Shown in pieces: positions 23,109-33,285 of a stretch of 64,000 bases of DNA (its first letter is position 1; each line of letters starts with the position of its first letter). The notes beneath the pieces were generated by a model. The model was given only the letters and a program-made list of their open reading frames with translations, was not told where the DNA came from and made no database searches. This DNA comes from Thalassia testudinum (taxonomy: Eukaryota > Streptophyta > Magnoliopsida > Alismatales > Hydrocharitaceae): contig JAZHRO010000036.1 of assembly GCA_037157565.1 (NCBI GenBank), positions 134,904,501 through 134,968,500 on the forward strand, in the 5' to 3' direction. The position numbers were made by a program, and so were the translations under genes.

Positions 23109-23126
23109 TGGCACCGTTGCTGGGGA
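23109..23126 (+). promoter_or_regulatory. Primer binding site, tRNA-Asp type (after LTR1)
   Basis: tggcaccgttgctggggag matches the complement of the plant tRNA-Asp 3' end at all but two positions over 18 bases. It lies three bases after the LTR end. Confidence 0.85.
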
Positions 23127-23959
23127 GTAACATGCATTTTGACCACTTCATATCATTTTATTTTGACTTGATTTCTAACTTGTCTTTGTTTGATTGTTTC
23201 TATGTAAATAAAGTGCTTAGGATCATCGACTTGGACCAACCACACTAGAAGCAGGTTAGTCTTCTTCTCTTTCTTCCCTAATCCCCTCTCTCTCTTGGGA
23301 AGGTAAAAAAGGAAACAAACAGAAATTATGAATCCAACCCTGCCTTATTTTTCTAATAATATCATTAAAGGTAAGAGCTTCCTGATTTATCTCGATTTTA
23401 TTACAATCAGATTTGATTGGATTGAACTTGATTAGAAGTACCAATTCCTTGCTACTTGCACCTATTAGGGACTCACAAGCACCCTAGACTACTCACCTTC
23501 TTGTTTGAGTCCAAGGTACCATATTTGGAATCAAGCTAGACTTGGAAACATAGCCAATTAGGGTTTTCATATTAGGGTTGAAGTACTAGTACACACTTGC
23601 CATTTATAATGGAAATAGATCTTCCTACATTTGTGTGTTACCTAAGCTTTTGATTGAACTGATCTAATCATCAAACCCTAAAAGCAAGTCTCTAAGATCA
23701 CTTGAATCTTAAAATTGAGACCTAATAACATGTTTGAGAACCAAAACAGGATGGTTCGAGCGACATGACTTGAATTTCATCCTCACCTTTAGGGTAAGTT
23801 AGGTGAAGTTGGTTCACTTTGTGAATCAACCAACCTCAAATTAGGTCATAATTCGAATCAACCTTTAATTCAAGTGATAATTCAAGATACAACTAGACCG
23901 AAAATTGGTAGACTTAAGGTTCAATTCTCACATTCCAATCTACTTGGATCCACGGTGAT
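23127..23959 (+). other. Leader remnant between LTR1 and LTR2
   Basis: About 830 bases of A/T-rich non-coding DNA with 'aaaccctaaaagc' phrases (about 23676) like those in the leader of element D (about 39594). No gag or pol is present and no clear polypurine tract precedes LTR2, so the body of this element was deleted. The minus-strand ORF 23256-23444 has no support. Confidence 0.55.
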
Positions 23960-25600
23960 TGATGGCTCCACATTAATAAACTATAATTAAGCCTAAGTAC
24001 GTTATTATTTAGATAGTAATTTAATTTAGAGCATACATTACATCGCTAAAATTACTTAAGCTATAGAATTATCATCACTTGTAATTTATTAAATTGTACA
24101 TAATTTAATTAGTTATTTACTTTTTGATGTAGGATCATTTTGAAAATTACAATAGGATCATAGCAATTGGAAATGCAATATGACTAATTTGATTCCTTGC
24201 CAAGAGAGAGAGAGAGAGAGTGTGTTTTTGGTAAAGCCAAGTCATTCCTTCTCGTCTCTCAATCAAGAGATTACTGCCATCCACCATCACTTTTTTTTTC
24301 CATTTTCTACATTGATTACCACTACCGCCACCATCCCTTGCTAATTTTTCTCCATCTCTCTCTTTCCAACACAGGACCATTAAAGGAACCCCCGCCTTCG
24401 GTCTTCAGGAGGATGCAAGGATCACCGCATTCTTCCCTCTCCCTGGGGTGGGGGTGGTGTGTCAGAAGAGCTCCCAGACGTCCAGGAAGGAAGACCTCCT
24501 TCCCTTCATCTTCTTCTTGCTGCAGACCTCTCTCCATACACGCCCAACCACTACCGCGCGACCTCCGCCCTCCTCCAAAGCTTCCTCACTACGCTCATCT
24601 GCAACCAACATCCCCCACTGCGCCTCCATCCACTGACCGCGAGCTCCTACACCGCAGCATAGCCGCGGCGAGCCAACCGTTACTGCATCCTCGACCTTCA
24701 TCTTCACCGCGACCTCCACCAACGACGACACCACTGCGATCACCTTCAACTCCAGTCATCACCGTGGTCGGCACTGACAGCGCCGACGTCATAGTAACCG
24801 CGCCCGCCGCTCCCTCACGACCGTGCCTCCTCCATCCTTGGCCCTCCAGCGTCTCCGCGTCCCTTCTTCTTCATCTCGACCGGCTGCACCCGAAGAAGAA
24901 CCCAGCACACCACCATGCAGCAGCCACGTTCGACCACCATTCTCTGCTTCGTTGACACCATCAGCCTCGCCTCGACACTACCAACCCGTCGACGCCCTCA
25001 GACGCACCTCCCGCAACCCATGCGCCAGCGCGCGAATCCCCATCGCCAGCGACATCCTCCACTCCGACCGGCCGGCTCCAGCCACCTCCATCGATGCCAT
25101 CACCTCCGTCGGCATCCCCTTGCTTCGGCCATCCTCCACCGAGCTCTTCGCGGACTGCCAAGGCCTCAAGAGTGCGCACGATCAAGAGGAGCGAATCCTC
25201 TGTTTTGGGTTCAAATACTATTTACATTTGATGCCATTCACGGAGATTTTGCTTTTTTTGGATTTGATTAGTTTATTGAGGTCAACTTGTCGCAAAATCC
25301 TTGTACTCTTGCGTTATTGCTTGATCTTCCTTGTCTCCTTATTTTGGATTTTGATGCGAATTTTGCATTTATAATTGGGAATGATACATATACGTGATTT
25401 TCTTACATTTGCACATGACATTGATACCACCTCAAGTTGTGATATAATTTCAATGTATTTTTAGTAATTTTTTGATTGAGTATTTTTCACTGCATAACTT
25501 ACTATGATACATTATTTCTTGCTATTATTTGTAAAAGTGAAAATTTACTCGTTCAGTGATAAGGAAGGCCAAGTAGGGGAAACCTTATGCCCCATGGGGA
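23960..25600 (+). mobile_element. LTR2, diverged and truncated partner of LTR1
   Basis: Starts tgatggctcc at 23960 and aligns with the start of LTR1 (for example taagcctaagtacgttatta against taatgcctaagtgtattatt). It contains a GA microsatellite (24204-24221), a GC-rich central part (24380-25200), and a region 'gatacatta..gtaaaagtgaaa' (25507-25542) matching 22578-22596 of LTR1. After about 25600 I cannot follow the match. The long ORFs at 24197-24955 and 24823-25374 are Pro/Ser/His-rich frames of this GC-rich part and not credible genes. Confidence 0.6.
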
Positions 25601-26054
25601 CTCTCTAACGTGTTGGGGTCTTTGTAGGGCTCTCCCTTTCTGACTACCCTAGTAATTCTCAGGTGTGTAAGTTTTTGATCCAGAGGTCCTTCCACCTCGA
25701 ATTGCCATAGTCATCCAATTCTTTTGGGTGCCTTGATTAGGTCTAGAACATTTCTAGTCCCTTATCTCTTCTGTAGTGCATGTACGGGAGGAGGTCTTTA
25801 AGACCAATCTTGAGACCTCCATTAGCAAGGCACACCTATCGGGGGTCAGACTTCAACCCACTTGTTTGGGTCTCCTTCTGATCTATTCGATATCTCTTAT
25901 GATCCATCTACATCTGATCCTGATTCTCCATCCTATCCATGGAGAATCCAAAACAAGAAGGGGGTGATATTCAACACCTGTAGGACTAGTTACAGACTTT
26001 GATCGACCTGATTCATGCACTGGCCAACCCCCAATTGTGTTCACAGATGCAAAA
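25601..26054. other. Unassigned non-coding stretch
   Basis: About 450 bases with no accepted gene and no match to other parts of the window that I could find. It may be the rearranged end of LTR2 or the remains of another element. Confidence 0.3.
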
Positions 26055-26127
26055 TGGTGTATACACATCCATTTAAAATAAAATGCCTATTTATGCATGT
26101 TCCTAACATTATAGATGCATTCCATTT
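26055..26127 (+). repeat. 73-bp fragment of an H/D-type LTR start, left of the LINE
   Basis: tggtgtatacacatcc to gatgcattcca aligns along its length with 37014-37087 and with the LTR starts of H (minus strand 44807 and 50679). It ends at the T-run that marks the 3' end of the LINE. It is either one half of an unusually long target duplication of the LINE or a separate LTR fragment. Confidence 0.65.
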
Positions 26128-27814
26128 TTTTTTTTGAAACAGAAAGGAAGGCTATGGAGTCACCGATAGCAATTCAGGAGAGCTTTTACTTACTATAAAA
26201 AAGACAAAATTACAAGATCGATCCTCACATGTGTATGAGAGACCAACAATTACTTACAATACATTCCACACACACGTGCCTCTCCTGAAATAAAAGCTCA
26301 TTTCTTGCTCTCCACACACACCATAACACAGCCACCACAGACACATGTGGCTTATTACATAATAAAATTGAATCCCATAAATTTTCCCAAGTGGGGATAG
26401 ATTTCCTACAAATAGTCCTCCAGACATAATCTGTGACCATGCATGAGGAAAAATGTGTCGACTACTATCATGATGTAATCTACATAGTTGGCAGAATTGG
26501 GTGAGTGCAAGTCCCTCGTTATCAAACCGTTTCTTCTACACAACCACACAAAAACTTGTACCTTCAGGGGGACCTTCAAATTCCAAATTTTCTTTCCTAT
26601 TGCATCCATTTCAGCCGATTGAGATAGAAATATAAGCTTTTCATATGCTGCTGATGGAGTAAAAATCCAATTCTACTTATACGTATCTTGCTCCTCTGGT
26701 GTGGGCTTAAAGGCCTTAAGCTCCTGCAATAGGCGCTCCTTGTCTTCCTAAGTTCTTGTTCCAATTCGGCTAACTTCATATGTGCTGAAATTCCATTGGC
26801 TAGATTCTACATCCCAATGGTCACTCACAACTACCTGTTTGTCAATAGCATCAGATAAAGCCAATAGATGTTTGTCCTTTATCACCCCCATCGGGGTCCA
26901 TTTCATCCCTGAAGATCGGAGTTAGCATATTCCAGTTCTCAGATAAAGCCTTTATCACTGAGGCCTAAAAGGGAGAGGATATAACTAGATGCAATCTAGC
27001 CATCTCATCATTTGAAGCCCCATAACCATCTTTGATAATCTCTACCCAAAGCTTCTTCTCCCCTTGTAATAGCCTGATTACCCATTTCAGGAGTAAGGCT
27101 TCATTGAACTCTTTGAGTGACCGAATTCCCATACCACCATAATCCTTGGGAGAACAAAAAAGGTCCCATTTGACAGGTTGAAAAAAATGGCCTTGATGAG
27201 AAGCACCCTTCCAAAAAAACCTCTTGCGCATAATATCAAGTCTCTTCCAAATCGACTTTGGCGCGTTGAAGATAGAAAAATAGAAGACCAGAATTGATCT
27301 GATTACCAAATTTAATAAGATAAGCCTTCCCCTTTCGACAAGCAGCGGCTACTCTAGCCTTCTAATTTGATTGATACTTTCTCAAATAATATGTTCTAAT
27401 CACTCTTCTTTAGTTTAGTGCATTTGAAAGGTAGCCCCAAATATTTGACTGGTAAAGAGACCAACAGGGTACCTAAAAGATAAGAGATGTAATTTTGTTC
27501 ATTCCCGTTCATACCAAAACACACCAAAGATGATTTTCCTCCATTCAGCTTTAGGCTAGAGATTTCTCCAAAAATGTTGACCATATGATAAAGAGCTTGG
27601 GATTCCCTTAAACTACCTTCCACAAAAAAAATGGCGTCATCTACATATTGGAGAATAGGTGCCATAGCCCTTCTATTGGATAACGAGTAGCCCTTGATCA
27701 AACCATTCTTAGCAAGTTTACATGCGTATCTGGCTAGAGTATCCACTGCAAGATTAAAGATCAAGGGAGCTAAGGGACATCCTTGCCGTACCCCACATTG
27801 AAGCTGTACCTAGG
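26128..27814 (-). pseudogene. LINE ORF2, 3' part: end of RT, C-terminal region and zf-RVT
   Basis: The minus strand encodes the C-terminal half of a plant L1-type ORF2, broken by stops and frameshifts. In order: GVRQGCPLAPLIF at 27800-27761, the RT active site QYVDD (27650-27636), SSLKLNGGKSSLVCF, then KAPKS-type and GGMGIRSLKEFNEALL motifs (27309-26965). It ends with a zinc-binding RT-associated region (IWNLKVPLKVQVFVWL, 26590-26540) and a tryptophan-rich end near 26225. The tail is a forward T-run at 26128-26138, the poly(A) of the inserted copy. ORF2 nicks target DNA and reverse-transcribes its own RNA; this copy is dead. It continues at 35938-37013 across element G. Confidence 0.88.
27810..27814. 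repeat. Target-site duplication of element G (ctagg)
   Basis: ctagg at 27810-27814 is repeated exactly at 35938-35942. Both lie in LINE sequence, which reads on across the junction in the same frame once one copy is set aside. Confidence 0.92.
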
Positions 27815-28907
27815 TGATGAGAGCCTCATCATGAGCCATAACTAGCTCATTTTGACCTAATAAAGAAGATAAAAGCTCCTACATAACCTAGAAGAAGGCT
27901 TAACTGAAGGAACAAGTGCTCTGAGAAGAAAACATGAAATAAAGGTTAAAACTGCAATTTTACCATTGCAGTACATAAACGGGATTTCTAAGAAGCAAAA
28001 CATAGGTCAAATGGTCCAAAGTGGGTTGAATTAATCAGAAATGGGTTTATGTGCAATCTAAGAAATAAATGACACTTGGTAACCCTAAAACAGACCCGCT
28101 TAAATTAACAAGGTTCCGGTCAGAATAAAAATCAAGCAAACCCTCTAAAAATCATAGAAAAACATCCTTTGGGGTTTAGAACACTTAATTTGGCCTTTGG
28201 AACCTAGTTTGACCTAGATTAGGGTCTTAGCTCTTCAATTAACCTAATTTGGGTTTTTACGCAAAATGTCCAGTCAAACGAGGTCAAACCTAAAATCCAA
28301 CTTCACCATTGGATTCTTTAGGGCCAAATTAGGTTTGTACCAAAATTTGGACCTAAGGGGAGGTCATCTTGACCTACTTTGCAAGTTAGTACACCCAAAT
28401 CACAAAGAGGTCCCTATCTTTTGAATATCCTTGCAGAGAGCCCCCTAGGTTCCTCTCCTTCTTTGCAAACCGGTCCTGCCGCCATTGCTAGGGCAGAACC
28501 GAGCTCCGACGAAGTTTCGAGAGAGATGGCTCTCTAATTCCTCAGAGATTCTCTCCCAGAAATGGAAAGGAGATTCTCTGAGGAATTCCCTTCCTTCTAA
28601 AGCCAATCAAATTCGCTGGCGTGAACCCAATCTCTTGTGCGAACGCACGAGAGATGTGGGTATCTTTCTTCCTTCCAACTCCGGCGAGCCGGCTGACCTA
28701 ATTGCGCGTCTTTCACGCACTGATAGGAGCGGCCAGCACCTATAAAACACCCCTCGGACCCGGCCACTCATCTTAAGCTTGATTTTGACGGAGATCCCCT
28801 CCAAATTTCTTCTCTCCCATCTCCGGCCAAACGACCCACAAGCTCTGGCGAACGCCTTCCCTCCTTCTCGTCACTCTGCTGCCATACCAGCAGCAGAGTC
28901 CTCTCCG
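27815..28907 (+). repeat. 5' LTR of G, truncated
   Basis: Starts tgatgagagcctcatcatga and matches 33286-34378 base for base in length. TATA box tataaaac at 28741-28748. At 28907 the match stops within 'cctctccg', and gggagcaacgggcac follows. That is the sequence expected just after a tRNA-Asp primer site (..gccgggga), so the last ~1,560 bp of LTR and most of the primer site are deleted, with 'ccg' as possible microhomology. Confidence 0.92.
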
Positions 28908-28929
28908 GGGAGCAACGGGCACTTTTAAA

Positions 28930-31690
28930 GCTATTGGATGGACTCTAGATGATTTGACTGGTATAAGCCCTTCATACTGCACGCATCGAATCTACACAGA
29001 AGAAGGCTCACGACCTTCAAGAGAAATGCAAAGGCGCCTAAACCCTAACCTACAGGAGGTCGTGAAAAAGGAGATCATTAAGTGGTTAGATGCAGGGATC
29101 ATCTACCCGATCTCCGACAGTCGTTGGGTGAGCCCAACACAAGTGGTACCTAAGAAGGCAGGACTTACCATCATCACGACTGAAACCGGGGAAGTCATTC
29201 CTACCCGAGTAGCTAATTCGTGGAGAGTCTGCATTGATTACAGAAGACTAAATTCCTCCACGAAAAAGGATCATTTCCCACTACCGTTCATCGATCAGAT
29301 CCTCGAGAAACTAGCGGGAAATAGATTCTTCTGCTTTCTTGACGGGTACTCCGGTTACAATCAGGTGGCAATCCATCCAGAGGACCAAGAAAAGACCACA
29401 TTCACCTGCCCCTTCGGGACGTACGCGTTTCGAAGGATGCCGTTCGGTCTCTGCAATGCACCTGCAACTTTTCAGCGGTGCATGCTTGCCATATTCTCAG
29501 ATATGGTAGGTGATTATCTGGAAGTCTTCATGGATGACTTTTCAGTTTTTGGACAATCATTTGACGATTGCCTCCAACACTTGGTCCATATACTTAGGCG
29601 GTGCATCGAGGTGAATTTGGTTCTTTCCTGGGAAAAGAGCCATTTCATGGTGCCTGAGGGAATTGTCCTGGGACATTTAATCTCAGAGAAAGGCATCCAA
29701 GTGGATCGAGCTAAGGTTAACCTGATTTCCAAGCTCCCTATGCCTAGCTCGATTAAGGACATCCGATCTTTTTTGGGGCACGTCGGTTTCTACCGTCGAT
29801 TCATCCCTGATTTCTCCAAAATTGCGTGCCCCCTGACCAATCTGCTTTCCAAGGATGTGCCTTTCGGAATTTCCAAGGAATGCACTCAAGCATTTGAGAT
29901 CCTACGTGACCGAGTCACCCGAGCCCCAATCCTACAGTCCCCTGATTGGTCTCAACCCTTTGAGATCATGTGCGATGCATCTGACTTCGCTGTAGGAGCG
30001 GTTTTGGGGCAGAAAATTGACGGGAAACCTGTGGTCATTTACTACGCCAGCAAAACACTGGATGAGGCTCAGCGTAACTATACGGTTACTGAGAAAGAGC
30101 TGCTGGCCGTAGTATTTGCCCTGGAAAAATTCAGATCATACCTTCTGGGTTCCCGTGTTATCATATACTCAGATCGCACAGCTGTGAGGCATCTCCTGGC
30201 CAAGAAGGACGCGAAACCTCGATTAATCCGCTGGATCTTGCTGTTGCAAGAATTTGACATCGAGATTCGCGACAAGGCGGGAAAGCACAATGTGGTAGCT
30301 GATCATTTATCCCGCCTTCCTCCTGAAATTATTGATCCTTCCGGACCTATTACAGAACATTTTCCTGATGAGCACCTCCTGACTATCAGTACAAGTCTTC
30401 CATGGTTCGCCGATATTGTTAATTACCTGGCATCACATCAGATCCGCCCGATTGGTCGAAGGCCAAAAAGGACAAATTGCGTTCCGATGCCAAGTATTAC
30501 CTATGGGAAGACCCGTATCTCTTCCGCATTGGTGCTGATCAGATAATCTGACGATGTGTCACGGAAGTGGAAATCAAAGACATACTCTCATTTTGCCATG
30601 ACCAGGCATGCGGTGGACATTTTTCGGGACATAAAACCACATCGAAAGTCCTCCAGTGTGGTTTCTACTGGCCCACAATTTTCAAAGATGCATACAATCA
30701 CTGTAAGGCATGTTCCCGTTGCCAGACTCTAGGCAACATGAGCCATAGAGACATGATGCCTCTACAGCCGATCTTGGTATGCGAAATTTTTGATATTTGG
30801 GGGATTGATTTCATGGGACCCTTTCCTACCTCGGATGGCTTCGAATACATTTTACTCGCAGTTGATTATGTTTCCAAGTGGATAGAAGCCATTCCGACCC
30901 GAACCAACAATCATAAAGTCGTTATAAAATTCCTTCATCAAAACATTTTCTCAAGGTTCGGGATTCCGCATGCTATAATTTTCGACGGAGGGACCCATTT
31001 TACAAACGCTCAGTTCAGGTCACTGATGATCAAATACGGGGTGTCACACCGAATCTCTACTCCTTACCACCCCCAAACTAATGGTCTAGCTGAGCTATCT
31101 AACCGAGAGATCAAGAAGATCCTTCAGGTTACTGTTCGACCTGATAGAAAAGATTGGTCTTCTCGGCTTCCGGAAGCATTGTGGGCCTATAGGACCGCCC
31201 ACAAGATCCAATTAGGAATGTCTCCCTTCAGACTAGTGTACGGAAGGCATGTCACCTCCCCGTCAAATTGGAGCATAAAGCCTATTGGGCAGTACGGACC
31301 TGTAATCTCGACCTTTCTAAGGCTGGAACCCACAGAAGATTTCAAATGAGCGAGATCAATGAATTACGCCATGACGCATATGAGAACTCGCGAATTTACA
31401 AAGAACGGGTTAAAGCTTTTCACGACAAACACATTTCTAGAAAGGTCTTTCATCCTGGTCAAAAAGTTTTACTCTTTGATGCTCGACTCAAACTATTCCC
31501 AGGAAAGTTAAGATCCAAGTGGGTCGGACCCTACCTAGTCCGCCAAATCTTCGGAAATGGAGCTATTGAAATCAGCCCACTCAGCCACGATTCTGAACCC
31601 TTTGTCGTGAACGGGCAGAGACTCAAGCCGTTCATTGACATGACCGATACAGATTTGACTGAGTCATCCTTTACCCTCCTTTCCTCTTGA
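28930..31690 (+). pseudogene. gypsy pol (RT, RNase H, integrase) of element G, nearly intact
   Basis: The frame opens near 28930 with AIGWTLDDLTGISPSYC, the usual Athila-type start of RT, and is open from 28954 to 30545. RT has FLDGYSGY and the active site FMDD at 29527-29538. RNase H has its first catalytic Asp in MCDASD (29974), TEKELLAV and IIYSDR. A frameshift near 30443 is followed by a stop at 30549. Integrase (30567-31349) has the His/Cys zinc-binding region (GGHFSGHKT, CKACSRCQ) and the DD35E triad at 30807, 30984 and 31092. A second frameshift near 31242 leads to a C-terminal part (31268-31690) with GPY/F motif WVGPYLV and no chromodomain. Two single-base shifts and one stop are the main lesions I see. 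Confidence 0.93.
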
Positions 31691-33285
31691 GCTCATTGCG
31701 CCCAGCTGATGGCGTAAAACTCAGCGCTTAACGGGAGGCAACCCGTCATTCTTTGAAAAACCTGAAACCGTTTCTGACATCGCTATGCGGAACTCATATT
31801 GCACTTTAGGGTTCATCCATTAGAACAGCCGACTTCACCTCAGGTATACCTACTCGAGATTAGAAATCGTTCGCAACAAGTCGCTTCGACCCATTCACTC
31901 ACCACACACCTATCCTAATACATGAACTAAGCTGAATTCGAACCCACCTAATTTACAATGGGGACATTGCAAATCTTAGGCATGGGGGGGTATGAAAGTG
32001 CAAAATGTCAGAAAATTCATATCAAGAAAGGGTTTCATGTAAAAAAAAAAAAAAAGGACTTGATAGAGGGGAGGAACAATTCAGGGTCATACAAATGAGA
32101 GGAGGAAAAGAAAGAAAAATGACAAAAAGAGCAAAAATAAAGAAAGGAGCACAAAAGGAAAAGAAAAAGAAAAAGTCATTAGTAAAAGATTAAGGGGTTA
32201 ACTGAAGTTCTAGACCGAGTCAAGAAAAAGAAAAGAAAAATGCTACGGAGATATAACAAGAGATTAGCGGGAACGCTGGTCTTAGGCCTCTTGGGCTAGA
32301 TTTTTAGCTTAAAAATTCACGTATCCGTTAAAATCTGGATAATCCTCAAGAGGTTGAGGAAAATGCGAAGCTTAAGTATTTGGTCTAAGGCTTAGGAAGT
32401 ATTCGGCCTCGTTAACTGACCTCCGGTTTGCGGGATTCGGTAACCTAAGCACCCAAATTCACACACAGTCTGGTTCAGTGCGCATAAATATTCAAAACAC
32501 GCAAGAGCGTTTAATATTCTGAAAAAGTCACCTAGATTAGGAGCGGCCAATCAACACAAGTTGATTTGGACAAGTTCCCAGCGCGGAGAGGCGGGAAATT
32601 CCCCTCGAAGATGCGTAACAACATATCGTCTCCTCGGTGCTTGTCTCTTAGGATATTTAAATATCCTACTGGGGGCATGTAAGCACTCTGCTGGTTCAGA
32701 TACCATGGGTGGCATTATCACGAAATGTCGATCGCCAGGGTCTGAATTCGGCCACGGAATGCCATGGGCGGGATTATCTCGAAATCTCGAAAGCCAGGGT
32801 TCCGGGGGTTGCCATGGGCGGGATTATCTCGAAATCTCGAAAGCCAGGGACCCTTGAGGATTGATGATGGGGACGAGGAATCCGATACAGACCGTGTTGA
32901 GAAGCTAATCCGAAGCTAGAAATAAAAAGAAAAGAGAGAGAAAAGCTCTCCAAAAAATAAATCATCTATCTCTCTCTTACAAAAAAAAACGCACTGCAAA
33001 CTGAGCGTAGGCTAAAAATGTCTCAAGCACGGGTGCTTTAACCGCAGAGTCCAACAAACCCTAGGATAGTTTTTGTGGGCCGTAGAAACCTTTGTGAAGG
33101 ACTGAGGCTAAAGCAGAACAGGTCCAGATTTTGGTTGGTACATGAGTACCTCTAGGCCTATTGTCGGCATTCCTACCTAATCACAAAAGAAGCACTTATC
33201 ATAACTAAGGACACTTTGGGTCTAGAATGGAAGTTAAAACTTTGAAATTTTGCTAAGGGACTAGCAAAAGCTAGGCATGGGGGTA
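31691..33285 (+). other. 3' non-coding region of G
   Basis: Contains agcgcttaacgggaggcaac (31723-31742), the palindrome caatggggacattg (31956-31969), the internal polypurine tract aggcatggggggg (31978-31990), a purine-rich stretch with an A-run (32041-32190), a triple tandem repeat (32702-32849), and the terminal polypurine tract aggcatgggggta (33273-33285) touching the 3' LTR. ORFs such as 32005-32193 and 32561-32857 are accidental. The same order of parts is found in F and, in part, in H and J. Confidence 0.85.
32702..32849 (+). repeat. Three tandem copies of a ~39-bp repeat in the G 3' region
   Basis: Copies at 32702-32740, 32761-32799 and 32811-32849. The last two share 39 identical bases beginning gccatgggcgggattatctc. 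Copy starts are 59 and 50 bases apart. Element F has three diverged copies at the same place (about 19845-19990). Confidence 0.9.

Noticed and set aside
24197..25374. Long ORFs (252 and 183 codons) that could suggest a host gene
   Set aside because: Pro/Ser/His/Arg-rich without domain, overlapping ORFs on both strands, and inside a GC-rich part of LTR2.
31268..31690. Chromodomain at the integrase end
   Set aside because: The C-terminal part has a GPY/F motif but no chromodomain signature, in line with Athila/Tat-type elements.
32702..32849. CRISPR-like repeats
   Set aside because: Only three copies with short related spacers, in a plant retrotransposon; no cas genes and no array structure.
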